A DNA stretch of 64,000 nt from Dorea sp. AM10-31 (GCF_003435815.1 NZ_QTUV01000001.1:572581-636580), one strand, 5' to 3'; positions 53,350 through 62,163 are shown, numbered from the stretch's first letter. Notes: generated from the letters alone by a model not told the origin. Numbers and translations: made by a program.

Positions 53350-54972
53350 TTATCTTACTTTATTTAGATATTCCTGCACATCCAGTAATTCCTTCATATC
53401 GTAATGAGAAGGATTCATCTGATGTATCTTTTTGCCTGTCTTTTTCTCATAGGCTTCAAAGGTTCCGCAGGTGAAAATTGTCACCTGTAATGGATCCATA
53501 CCCAGAATCTTTTTCAGATCCCGATAATCCTGATCAATATATTTGAAATATGTACTCAGTAAATCCTTTAAAATATTGGCACTCATGGCATTGCTAAGAA
53601 GTGCCTCCTGTTCCAGTTCCACATACATGTGAAGATACGGTCGATTCTGTTCATTGTATTCTTTCGTTGCCACCCAGTTGGTGATTGGAAGTTTGGAAAG
53701 GCTGATTACACTTCGAATTCCATTTTCCGAAATTCTGGTAAATCCTGCGATATCAATGATCCAGGGTACCCGGTCCACATATTCAAAACGGGGAATCCTG
53801 GTCTCATCTTCCCGGTTTTCCAATCCCACACAGCGATACATATCTCCACAACGATAGCGGGCAAACGCACCGCCCTTCAGAATCGTAAATACCAGCTCAT
53901 ACTTTTCACCAGGTCTCACCTCATCCATCAGATAGGTAGGCGGAATATAAGAAGGATCGTCATAATTCCTCATCATATCCTTCTCTGTGATAAACTCATA
54001 GAACGCAGTATCCGGGAAGAAATACATTCCCTTTCTTGTCCATGTCTCTGTACCCATAATGGAAGGCTCCGTACCGGCGAACAATTCCATGGGACGAATG
54101 CCCCAAAGTTCTTCCAGATCATCTTTATAACACAGGTTATCCGTACCTGCCACCATAAATCCTTTTAGATGAAACAGATCCTTTGGGAGAAATGTTCTGT
54201 TTTCTCTCTTACACCGGCGCTTTGCCTGGATCATACGTAAGATCATATGAGGCTTGCATTTCATAAGGCTTGACAGTTTAATGCCGCCACCTCCGCCACT
54301 GGTCAAAGAAGAAAGACTCAGACTCACTGCATAAGCCACACTTCCAAGGCCAAAGAAAAAACCAAGATCCTTCTGCATGGCCATCTTAAATCCCAGTTTA
54401 TTTCTTTCGCTGAAGCTCATATTTACTGCTTCATCAACTGCCGGTAAAAATTCAATACCGATCTCCTCACCCAATGCCAGCGGAAAAAGTCCGGTTGCAA
54501 AAGGCAACGGTGCCAGGGCATACAAAAATTTGTCTGTAGCTGCCACATCAAAAGAGCCCTTTTCTTTACTGGTAGAAAGAATCAGACATGCTGTCACGTT
54601 GTTGCGATAGGTATCCAGCATGCTTCTGGTATAGGGCGCCACCTTAATGGGATGCTTTCCACCCTCCCAGGTCGTCTGGATCCAGATAACCGGATTGCCC
54701 GGAAGCATATCCGGCTGTTTGGTAAGCAGCACATCTGCATAGTCTTCATAGGTTGTCAATGGTACCATTTTTCGAAATTCATCCAGATTGCTCGGATGCT
54801 TTCCCTTCAAAATAGACTGTCCCAGACCACAGTTACTCCATAACCGGATCTGCTCCTCCATCAATCGCCGTTGAATTTTCATATATCCATCCATGGACAA
54901 ATCAAGGAATCCACAGTACTGCTGCCAGATTTCTTTATACTGTTGTTTCTTTAATTTTTCTTCTAAATTCAT
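53350..54972 (-). CDS. GH3-family acyl-adenylating enzyme
   Basis: The 540-residue protein belongs to the GH3 family of the adenylate-forming superfamily, known from plant auxin-amide synthetases and their bacterial relatives. Visible motifs include 'MELFAGTEPSIMGTETW' near 300 (adenine-binding loop), 'RYRCGDMYRCVG' near 375 (hinge), and a C-terminal 'MYVELEQEALLSNAM'-type subdomain. The usual TSGTTG nucleotide loop is changed to 'TTWEGGKHPIKV' near 100. This unusual sequence may mean altered chemistry. The enzyme would link a carboxylic acid to an amino acid or other nucleophile through an acyl-AMP. It precedes the HD-GYP gene and follows the methyltransferase-like membrane gene by 21 bp. 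Confidence 0.82.
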   Translation of the reverse strand: MNLEEKLKKQQYKEIWQQYCGFLDLSMDGYMKIQRRLMEEQIRLWSNCGLGQSILKGKHPSNLDEFRKMVPLTTYEDYADVLLTKQPDMLPGNPVIWIQTTWEGGKHPIKVAPYTRSMLDTYRNNVTACLILSTSKEKGSFDVAATDKFLYALAPLPFATGLFPLALGEEIGIEFLPAVDEAVNMSFSERNKLGFKMAMQKDLGFFFGLGSVAYAVSLSLSSLTSGGGGGIKLSSLMKCKPHMILRMIQAKRRCKRENRTFLPKDLFHLKGFMVAGTDNLCYKDDLEELWGIRPMELFAGTEPSIMGTETWTRKGMYFFPDTAFYEFITEKDMMRNYDDPSYIPPTYLMDEVRPGEKYELVFTILKGGAFARYRCGDMYRCVGLENREDETRIPRFEYVDRVPWIIDIAGFTRISENGIRSVISLSKLPITNWVATKEYNEQNRPYLHMYVELEQEALLSNAMSANILKDLLSTYFKYIDQDYRDLKKILGMDPLQVTIFTCGTFEAYEKKTGKKIHQMNPSHYDMKELLDVQEYLNKVR

Positions 54973-54993
54973 AGTCTGTCCGCTCCAGATCGA

Positions 54994-55563
54994 TCATTGT
55001 TTTCTGACACTATAGAAACATGCCTGTATGCTTTCTTTATTTGGTATTAAAAAAGGTGTATGTTTCTGATATTCCCTATAATTAAAAAATGTCTGCGGAA
55101 AAGTCCACAGATCCTGAAAAATGATATACAGATAATTCCAAAAAATCATAAGTAAAAAATAGATTCCCTGTTTCCATCCGCCAACCATTCCCCACATACA
55201 AAGATATGCACCTGCAAACCACAAAACACCGGGATGCCGACACAATCCATACACACCTTCTGTGTATGCAGCCCGTAACCTGTTTTCTTCACAATAGGTT
55301 TCCTCAAAAGGAAGGGCGAAAAACAAGGTGTATATGAGAAGTGCCAAAAAGCACATCGCTCCGATTCCGAATCCAATCATTCTTACAATCCTGTGACTGC
55401 ACTGTCCCCATGCAAGCCAAAGTTCCATGAACAGTGACAAAACAACCAGAATAGTGCCCACTGCGAAAAATTTTTGTAAATGTCTGTTCTGTTTTCTAAC
55501 ACTATTTATATCGTAAATAAAGTACAGAAGAAATCCTGCACTGCCTAAAATAATCTGCTGCAT
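54994..55563 (-). CDS. Membrane methyltransferase-like protein (ICMT/PEMT fold)
   Basis: The start at 55563 is an ATG with GGAG 7 bases upstream; two earlier ATG codons lack a site. The 189-residue protein has about six hydrophobic segments and an ICMT/PEMT-type motif, 'GVYGLCRHPGVLWF' (G-x-Y-x-x-x-R-H-P), near residue 110, with 'YREYQKHTPFLIP' near the end. These membrane enzymes methylate carboxyl or lipid head groups with S-adenosylmethionine. It is the first gene of the operon with the GH3-type enzyme. The substrate is unknown. The family assignment rests on the RHP motif and layout. Confidence 0.7.
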   Translation of the reverse strand: MQQIILGSAGFLLYFIYDINSVRKQNRHLQKFFAVGTILVVLSLFMELWLAWGQCSHRIVRMIGFGIGAMCFLALLIYTLFFALPFEETYCEENRLRAAYTEGVYGLCRHPGVLWFAGAYLCMWGMVGGWKQGIYFLLMIFWNYLYIIFQDLWTFPQTFFNYREYQKHTPFLIPNKESIQACFYSVRKQ

Positions 55564-55620
55564 GTCCATTCTCCGAATTTTGTGCACAATAATATACCGA
55601 CGCATAACCATGCACTTTTA

Positions 55621-55649
55621 ATTATAATAAAAGTCACTATAAATAGCAA
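55621..55649 (-). promoter_or_regulatory. Sigma-A-like promoter of the methyltransferase-GH3-HD-GYP operon
   Basis: On the minus strand TTGCTA (55644-55649) is followed after exactly 17 bases by TATAAT (55621-55626). The leader to the ATG at 55563 is about 50 bases. Confidence 0.65.
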
Positions 55650-55699
55650 GAATAATTTGGTTTTGGTGTACAAAGGAGATTTTATTTCCCATACATATA

Positions 55700-55864
55700 C
55701 TATGCATAATGCATAACTCCATGATCATGCCATTCCACCGTGCCACGCCTATTCTTAATTCCAAGTTCTACCAGCCTTTTGGCAATTGTACCACTGCCAA
55801 TTCCCTGCAAATACACATCATATAAAAGGAAAGGGCGATCTGCAAAGGCAAAACTGCGCGAAAC
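55700..55864 (-). pseudogene. Serine recombinase-like fragment
   Basis: A frame bounded by stops at both ends reads 'LYDVYLQGIGSGTIAKRL' then 'VELGIKNRRGTVEWHDHG'. The G-x-G-x-x-TIAK-x-L-x-E-x-GIK-x-RRG-x-x-W pattern is that of the linker in large serine recombinases. About 55 codons remain, with no start codon or catalytic domain. This is a remnant of an integrase, probably of a lost mobile element. It lies between two intact operons. Confidence 0.5.
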
Positions 55865-55897
55865 TTAAATTCGTTGTATTTTCCTTTGTAGTCAAAG

Positions 55898-55944
55898 AAA
55901 AAGCACTATAAATCGTGATCAGCAAACGATTTCAGTGCTTTTTT
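55898..55944 (-). terminator. Terminator after kdpE, bidirectional
   Basis: AAAAAGCACT-ATA-AATCGT (55898-55916) pairs with ACGATT-TC-AGTGCTTTTT (55926-55943). The stem is long with one asymmetric bulge and T-runs on both strands. It closes the potassium operon on the minus strand. Confidence 0.8.
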
Positions 55945-56010
55945 ACGTGTTATTCTATTAAATTTTACCTATTAGCTTATATTTCAACTTTAACTATGGT
56001 GTTGTGAAGT

Positions 56011-56712
56011 TCAATCAACTTTCAGCATCCGATACCCCACGCCAATATGTGTTTGGATATATTGTGGAGAGTTCGGTTCTTTCTCGATTTTTTTACGAAG
56101 TGTTGCCATAAACACACGAAGGGAAGCAATATCATTATCCCAGCTACTTCCCCAAATGCTTTGCGTAAGGAAAGTATGGGTCAGAACTTTTCCTATATTT
56201 CTTGTCAACAGGCAAAGCAACTTATATTCAATAGGTGTTAAATGCAACTCTTCTTCATTCAAATAAGCACAACCTGCAGCATAATCTACACGAAGTTTTC
56301 CGTTTACAAAAACAACCGCTTCGGCAGGGGATACTTTTTGCATCATCGATAACCTTCTTTGCGTGACTCGTAGTCTGGCAAGCAGTTCCTCAACAGAAAA
56401 TGGCTTTGTTAAATAATCATCTGCGCCAGCATCCAACGCATCAATTTTATCGGTATCTTCACTGCGAGCACTGATTACGATAATTGGCATGTTTGACCAA
56501 GTACGGATTTTTTTAATAATCTCAACACCATCTATATCAGGAAGTCCTAAATCAAGTAAAACAATGTCAGGATTGTGTGAAGATGTTTCTAAAATTGCCG
56601 ATTGACCATCGGGTGCCGTCAGATATCGGTATTCGTGCGCTTTTAAGGTTGTTGTAATTAAATTTCTGACAGATGTGTCATCTTCTACAACTAATATTAG
56701 TGACTTATTCAT
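56011..56712 (-). CDS. kdpE: KdpE-type response regulator (OmpR family)
   Basis: The 233-residue OmpR/PhoB-type regulator has a receiver domain (1-120, phospho-acceptor Asp in VLLDLGLPD, about residue 53) and a C-terminal winged helix (130-230, 'LTPIEYKLLCLLTRNIGKVLTH'). It overlaps the end of the KdpD gene by 8 bp, so the two are translationally coupled. KdpDE normally control KdpFABC potassium ATPase genes. None occurs in this window, and the linked transporter is Trk-type. The likely targets are therefore the trkH-trkA genes in the same operon or distant genes. Confidence 0.92.
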   Translation of the reverse strand: MNKSLILVVEDDTSVRNLITTTLKAHEYRYLTAPDGQSAILETSSHNPDIVLLDLGLPDIDGVEIIKKIRTWSNMPIIVISARSEDTDKIDALDAGADDYLTKPFSVEELLARLRVTQRRLSMMQKVSPAEAVVFVNGKLRVDYAAGCAYLNEEELHLTPIEYKLLCLLTRNIGKVLTHTFLTQSIWGSSWDNDIASLRVFMATLRKKIEKEPNSPQYIQTHIGVGYRMLKVD

Positions 56713-59404
56713 ATACTTTGACCTCCCCTGCCGGTAATGTAAATGTAAATACTGTTCCGTGCGGCAGATTATCTGAAACAGTAAGTTCTCCGCCGTGGGC
56801 GTTAATAATGGACTTGCACAAAGATAATCCGAGTCCTAAACTTCGGCGGCTGTCTGCAATTTGATTTGCACCGCTATAGAACATGTCGAATATCCGTGGC
56901 TTTATTTCGTCAGCAATTCCGTTTCCATCATCCGATATAGATACGATTGCTTGTTTTCCCCTCTTTTCTGTCCGAATAACAATATGAGAGTTTTTAGGTG
57001 TGTATTTGATAGCATTATCAACAATATTGATGATTACCTGAACAATAAGCTTTGCATCCATTTTTGCAAGAAGAAATTCTTCTTTGCTTTCAACGGAAAT
57101 ATGATGTTCTTCACTCTTTCGGTTAATATGATGTAACGCTTCTGTAATCACGTCATCCATCAAATCTTCCGTCATACGGAGATTCAACCGTCCTTCTTCA
57201 ATCCGGGTTACAGCCAGCAAGTTTTCTACAAGGTTAATCAGCCACATGGAATCATCATATATATCCATGTACAGCTGCTTTTTTGTATCATTATCAATGG
57301 AATCGCCGTTGGACAAAAGATTGCTAGCATTCCCGGAAATGGATGTCAGCGGTGTCCTCAAATCATGTGAAATAGCACGCAGCAGGTTCGCTCGCAACTG
57401 TTCATTTTTTGCAAGAATGGCCGCCTCCTGTTTCTCACGGGCATTTTTCTCATTTTCCAAAGCCAGGGCACATTCTCCGAGAATGGATAGTAGAATACTG
57501 TTTTCAAATGGATCAAGAGGTATTTCTCCCATCACGATTCCAATAACTCCATATACCATACTGCTGCTGCGAACAGCATGGTACAGGCATTTTGCATTGG
57601 AAAGCGTTCCTGTTGTAGCTCCGGCACGTTTATTGTTTTTCAATACCCAGCCGGCAACGGCCTTTTCATTTTCGGAAATACACGATTCCAAATTTTCTTC
57701 AGTTACAGAAAAAATATGCGGCGTATCCAACACTTCTCCATCAGCTAAATAAAAAACGATATCTTTTCCCAAGAGTTTAATGAGCTGATTTGAAGTTGCA
57801 GATACAATTTCATTTTTATCTTTTGCCTGTTGCAATAGCTGGTTTGTATCAAATAACACTTTGGTACGGTAAGCAGATTGTGCCGCCTGTTTTGCTTGGT
57901 TTTTAATCCGTATAGCAAGAGAACCGGTTAAAAATGCCGCCAAAAACATGATAATAAAGGTAACAGGATAACCCTGATCATACGCCTTCAAGGTAAATTG
58001 AGGTTCCGTAAACAGGAAATTAAAGACCAAAACACTTACAATCGAGAAAATTAGGCTGTATATCTGATGTTTCGTGATGACAGCGGTGACAAGAACACCT
58101 AAAACAAAAACAGTAATGATATTTGCTTTGTCAAATCCAAATTTCTGGAAAATCATTCCGACTAAACTGGATAAAATCAGAATCGCAGTAGATTTTAATG
58201 TATCAGTGACAGAGAATACGATATGGTTCTTTTCCCTGCCCCCTCTTAACTGATACACTGCCGCATTAGAAACCGTATCCGGAATAATATGCACATCCAG
58301 GTTAGGGGCATAATCAATCAATTTTTCTGTCAGGGTCGGTTTGCTGAGCAAATGCCGTTTTGTAGCAGAACTACGTCCGATCACAATCTTTGACACACCG
58401 GACAAACGAGCAAATTCCGCAATCTGAAACGGAACATCTTCTCCGTAAACTATTTCTATTTTTGCCCCAAGCTGCTCAGCAAGACGAATATTTGAACGCA
58501 GGCGTTTTACATTTTCCTCGCTCATCACCGAAAAATCTGGGGTTTCTACAAACAGAGCCGTAAACTCCCCTTTAAAAACAGAAGCCATTTTTGCGGCGGT
58601 ACGGATAATTTTCGCATTGGATGGAGAAGAAGATAGACATACAAGAATATGTTCGCCTGCGTGATAATCTCCATGATTTTTTATGCGGGTATTTTCTGTG
58701 AGGATATTCACCCGGTCCGCACATCGCCGCAGTGAAATCTCCCGGAGAGCTGTCAAATTTTCTATTGTAAAAAAATTTTCTACTGCCTGTTTTGCCTGTG
58801 TCTGTCTGTATACATTTTCTGTATTCAAACGGTTGATCAAATCCTGTGGTTCAATATCTATTAATTCAACCTGATCTGCATTATCAAAAATAGAATCCGG
58901 GATGCGTTCCCGCACAACAATTTCCGTAATGGATGCAACTGTATCACAAAGGCTTTCAATATGCTGAACATTGACAGTCGTATAGACATCAATCCCTGCA
59001 TTCAAAAGTTCCTTAATGTCCTGATACCGTTTTGCATGACGGCATCCTTCGGCATTCGTATGCGCAAGTTCATCTACAAGGATAAGCTGTGGTTTTCTTT
59101 TCAACGCCATGCCAATGTCGAATTCGTCCAGTATCATACCATTATAAAAAACTTCTCTTGTAGGAAGAACTTCTAAGCCATTCAAAAGAGCTGCTGTTTT
59201 GGGACATGCGTGGGGGTCTACATAACCAGCTACCACGTCAATTCCCTGCTGTTTTTCCATATGAGCTGCTTCTAACATGGCGTAGGTTTTACCCACACCA
59301 GCTGCATATCCGAAAAAGATTTTCAAATGTCCTTTATTACGTTTTTCTTCATCAGCTTGGATTTCCTTTAATATCTGATCCGGATTGTGTCTGCTTTCAC
59401 TCAT
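56705..59404 (-). CDS. kdpD: KdpD-type sensor histidine kinase
   Basis: The 899-residue sensor has a KdpD N-terminal domain with Walker A (GYAAGVGKT, 32-40) and 'LILVDELAHTN' about residue 110-120. A universal-stress-type domain (about 250-370), four TM segments (about 395-500), a GAF-like domain (about 525-645), and a histidine kinase core follow. The kinase core has RAISHDLRTPLTSI for phospho-acceptor His and DDGNGIADE, SLGLGLSLC in the ATPase part. It senses K+ and ionic conditions, and USP-type domains of KdpD can bind c-di-AMP. It is downstream of trkH, trkA and a LysR-like membrane protein. An AAGGAG site precedes the ATG. Confidence 0.94.
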   Translation of the reverse strand: MSESRHNPDQILKEIQADEEKRNKGHLKIFFGYAAGVGKTYAMLEAAHMEKQQGIDVVAGYVDPHACPKTAALLNGLEVLPTREVFYNGMILDEFDIGMALKRKPQLILVDELAHTNAEGCRHAKRYQDIKELLNAGIDVYTTVNVQHIESLCDTVASITEIVVRERIPDSIFDNADQVELIDIEPQDLINRLNTENVYRQTQAKQAVENFFTIENLTALREISLRRCADRVNILTENTRIKNHGDYHAGEHILVCLSSSPSNAKIIRTAAKMASVFKGEFTALFVETPDFSVMSEENVKRLRSNIRLAEQLGAKIEIVYGEDVPFQIAEFARLSGVSKIVIGRSSATKRHLLSKPTLTEKLIDYAPNLDVHIIPDTVSNAAVYQLRGGREKNHIVFSVTDTLKSTAILILSSLVGMIFQKFGFDKANIITVFVLGVLVTAVITKHQIYSLIFSIVSVLVFNFLFTEPQFTLKAYDQGYPVTFIIMFLAAFLTGSLAIRIKNQAKQAAQSAYRTKVLFDTNQLLQQAKDKNEIVSATSNQLIKLLGKDIVFYLADGEVLDTPHIFSVTEENLESCISENEKAVAGWVLKNNKRAGATTGTLSNAKCLYHAVRSSSMVYGVIGIVMGEIPLDPFENSILLSILGECALALENEKNAREKQEAAILAKNEQLRANLLRAISHDLRTPLTSISGNASNLLSNGDSIDNDTKKQLYMDIYDDSMWLINLVENLLAVTRIEEGRLNLRMTEDLMDDVITEALHHINRKSEEHHISVESKEEFLLAKMDAKLIVQVIINIVDNAIKYTPKNSHIVIRTEKRGKQAIVSISDDGNGIADEIKPRIFDMFYSGANQIADSRRSLGLGLSLCKSIINAHGGELTVSDNLPHGTVFTFTLPAGEVKVYE

Positions 59405-59494
59405 ACGGTCATCTCCTTGTACAAAAACATTATATAGAATAATACGTAAATTTCAGAAAAGCATTTTAGCACTGACATTAAAATCGCATAAAGA

Positions 59495-60037
59495 TTATAC
59501 CACCTTTTCTTCTTTTTTTCCATTCGGGCGTATAGCCGAAAGCAGAAAACGCTCCAAAAAATCATGCAATTTTTCGACAAATAGACCCTTCATACAATTA
59601 ATGTCATTTTGCCATATCACTCTCGCTGGTTTCTCAATCGTGTTGATGGGATGTACCGCAATGTCTATAGAGCCTGGAGTAATGCCACTTTGCTTTATTT
59701 GAAAGGATAAGGAACAATACTCATCTTTCAAAATATCGTTGGAATTTTCTATGATAAAGCCAAAATCAAGTTTATTATTTTCCAGCCCATTTATTATTTC
59801 ACTTACAGAACCGTAGAACAGGTTCAGCTCATAGTTTGGGTATTCGCTTGAAAATTGTTCTAATAGATCTGCAATAGAATCTATGATTGCAGGTGTTTCA
59901 AATCCAATCCTAAGCTTAGAATCTGAAATAAGTTTTTGGGATTGATTTCCCTTGAGAAATTTATCCAGCTTTTCCATAAGAAAATAACCATAAATAAATG
60001 CTGCCAATACCACTATAAGTAAAACAAAGTCTTTCAT
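59495..60037 (-). CDS. Membrane-anchored LysR-effector-like protein, unknown function
   Basis: The start at 60037 (MKDFVLLIVV) is preferred over a TTG six codons upstream; AAAGAAG precedes it. The 180-residue protein has one N-terminal membrane segment and a soluble domain whose first part, 'KLRIGFETPAIIDSIADLLEQF' and 'NLFYGSVSEIINGLENNKLD' with FGFI, looks like the first lobe of a LysR-type effector-binding (type 2 periplasmic-binding) domain. No DNA-binding domain is present. It sits between trkA and kdpD on the same strand, with 21 bp to trkA. The topology suggests that it sits inside or outside the membrane as a ligand sensor for the KdpD/Trk system. Homology is by eye only. Confidence 0.62.
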   Translation of the reverse strand: MKDFVLLIVVLAAFIYGYFLMEKLDKFLKGNQSQKLISDSKLRIGFETPAIIDSIADLLEQFSSEYPNYELNLFYGSVSEIINGLENNKLDFGFIIENSNDILKDEYCSLSFQIKQSGITPGSIDIAVHPINTIEKPARVIWQNDINCMKGLFVEKLHDFLERFLLSAIRPNGKKEEKVV

Positions 60038-60058
60038 ATCACCAACTTCTTTCAAAAA

Positions 60059-60706
60059 TTAAATATGAAAACATTTTTGAATATGTTTCGTCTCCCCAAG
60101 AACAAGCATGGTACTGTCCTTTAACAACTGCGTATCGGAACTTATTTTCAAATTCATAATATCATTTGTTTTCAGCGCCATAATATTGATGTTATATTTT
60201 TTTCGTATATCCAACTGACCGATTGTTTTTCCTATCCATTCTCCCGGTATAGATATTTCAAAGATTGCATGTTCTTCATCTAGTTCTATGTAATCGAAAA
60301 TATGATCAGCACTATAACGGATCGCAACCATATCGGCAACCTGCCTTTCGGGATAAACAATTTCATCTGCGCCGTTTCGTAAAAGAAATTTTGCATGAAC
60401 ATCACGAGCGGCACGAGACACCACCATTCTTGCACCGAGTTCCTTCAAAAGGGACGTTACTTCCAATGAATTCTGAAAGTCATCTCCGATAGCCACAATA
60501 CAAACATCAAAGTTCCCAACACCAAGCGAACTTAAAAAATCCTCATTAGTCGCATCCCCAATCTGAGCGTTAGTTACAAAGGGAAGTACAGCATCAACTC
60601 GAGTATCTTTTTTATCTACCGCCATCACCTGATGATGCAATTCATCTAATTTTATAGCAATATGCCGTCCGAATCTTCCCAGACCGATAAGTAATATTGA
60701 TTTCAT
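60059..60706 (-). CDS. TrkA/KtrA-type potassium uptake regulatory subunit, second copy
   Basis: The 215-residue RCK protein starts with MKSILLIGLGRFGRHIAIKL (G-x-G-x-x-G) and has a TrkA-C domain (about 135-215). It is a clear paralog of the TrkA at 44020, with the same length and long identical segments such as 'YPERQVA' and 'GKTIGQLDIRKKYNIN'. It follows TrkH by 13 bp and gates the channel in response to nucleotides. Ribosome site AAGGAG lies 8 to 9 bases before the ATG. Confidence 0.93.
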   Translation of the reverse strand: MKSILLIGLGRFGRHIAIKLDELHHQVMAVDKKDTRVDAVLPFVTNAQIGDATNEDFLSSLGVGNFDVCIVAIGDDFQNSLEVTSLLKELGARMVVSRAARDVHAKFLLRNGADEIVYPERQVADMVAIRYSADHIFDYIELDEEHAIFEISIPGEWIGKTIGQLDIRKKYNINIMALKTNDIMNLKISSDTQLLKDSTMLVLGETKHIQKCFHI

Positions 60707-60719
60707 TTTTTTATTCTCC

Positions 60720-62060
60720 TTAACCTACTGTAATTTTTTCCTGAGGATATTTTGAACCGTTAGGCTTTTTTTCAGAAACGGTGGCAAAAATCAAGGTCAA
60801 TCCTCCCACTCTGCCAAAAAACATCAAGCAAATCAAGATTATATGGGAAAACCCCCCCAGGTCAGGAGTTATTCCCAGCGATAACCCTACCGTCCCAATT
60901 GCCGACGCCGTCTCAAACAAAGCGGTCATAAGTGGAATATCTTCTGTTCTGCAAATTACCATTCCTCCGACAAGGAATAAAACGATATACATTAAGAAAA
61001 TCGTAGCTGCATTTCTGATAGTGCCATCCGGAATTTGTCTGCCGAAAAAATGGGTGTGTTCCTTTTTTCTAAATACAGATAATGCCGATGAAACGAGAAC
61101 TGCAAGAGTTGTCGTTTTCATACCACCTGCAGTGGAACCGGGCGAGCCACCGATGAGCATCAGCATAATGATAAGCATTTGCCCAACTTCACTGAGTAAA
61201 GTCAAATCTGCCGTATTGAATCCTGCTGTTCTCGGCGTAACGGATTGAAACAAAGAAACCCATACTCTTTCTGTAAGAGGCACATTTGAAAACTCAAAAT
61301 AAAAAAAGTAAAGAGCCGGTAAGAATATCAATATTCCTGTTACCATAAAAATCACCTTGCTTTGCATCCGGTATTTTTTAAAATGCCATTTATGATTCTT
61401 TATATCCTCCCAGGTAAGGAATCCAATACCTCCTGCAATAATCAGCATCATAATTACAAGATTTACAATCGGCTGTACAGAATAAGAGGTCAACGAGGAA
61501 AAAGGGGCTCTTATACCGATTAAATCAAATCCTGCATTGCAAAAAGCAGAAATAGAATGGAACAGTGAATACCATATTCCTTTCCAAAACCCAAAATCCC
61601 TGCAAAAAACAGGGGCTAAAAGAACCGCACCAATGATTTCGATAAGAATAGTAGTCCGAATAATAAATTGCGTTCTCCGCACAATACCACCCACCGTTGG
61701 AGCCGAAATTGCCTCTTGCATGGTACTTCGCTGCATCAACCCGATTTTGCGTCCGGAAACAACAGCAATCGCAATAGCAATCGTAATAATTCCCATACCT
61801 CCGATTTGAATCAGCAGTAAAATAACTCCTTGGCCAAATAAAGACCAGTAGGTTGCCGTATCATAAACAACCAGTCCCGTCACACAAACCGCAGAAGTTG
61901 CGGTAAACAAAGCATCCAAAAAGGAGGTACACTGACCGCTTTTTGTAGCAATCGGCAGCATCAAAAGCAGACTGCCTAAGAGAATCACGGATAAAAATCC
62001 TAAACTAATCACTTGAAATGATGTTATATGTCGATGTCTTGATCTGTTTGTCTGTTGCAT
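60720..62060 (-). CDS. TrkH/KtrB-type potassium transporter, second copy
   Basis: The 446-residue transporter has the filter segments TATSAVCVTGL, SISAFCNAGFD, TPRTAGFNTAD and TASAIGTVGLSLG and the full four-repeat length. It is a paralog of the TrkH at 44684. It heads the operon trkH-trkA-LysR-like-kdpD-kdpE and so is probably under KdpDE control. The start has a TGAGGATATAG site. The leader region contains a long inverted repeat. Confidence 0.93.
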   Translation of the reverse strand: MQQTNRSRHRHITSFQVISLGFLSVILLGSLLLMLPIATKSGQCTSFLDALFTATSAVCVTGLVVYDTATYWSLFGQGVILLLIQIGGMGIITIAIAIAVVSGRKIGLMQRSTMQEAISAPTVGGIVRRTQFIIRTTILIEIIGAVLLAPVFCRDFGFWKGIWYSLFHSISAFCNAGFDLIGIRAPFSSLTSYSVQPIVNLVIMMLIIAGGIGFLTWEDIKNHKWHFKKYRMQSKVIFMVTGILIFLPALYFFYFEFSNVPLTERVWVSLFQSVTPRTAGFNTADLTLLSEVGQMLIIMLMLIGGSPGSTAGGMKTTTLAVLVSSALSVFRKKEHTHFFGRQIPDGTIRNAATIFLMYIVLFLVGGMVICRTEDIPLMTALFETASAIGTVGLSLGITPDLGGFSHIILICLMFFGRVGGLTLIFATVSEKKPNGSKYPQEKITVG

Positions 62061-62074
62061 AACTATATCCTCAT

Positions 62075-62159
62075 AATCTTAATTTCTTTTTTATATTGCT
62101 TTATTCTATCTTTATTTGTATTAAATGGGCGTAAGTAAGTTTGTTTTGAAATTAAGATT
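62075..62159. promoter_or_regulatory. Twelve-base inverted repeat flanking the trkH-2 leader
   Basis: AATCTTAATTTC (62075-62086) has an exact inverted copy GAAATTAAGATT (62148-62159), 61 bases apart. Together they bracket the likely promoter of the potassium operon. They could be a two-half operator with DNA looping or a long leader hairpin. Confidence 0.4.
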
Positions 62160-62163
62160 GTAT

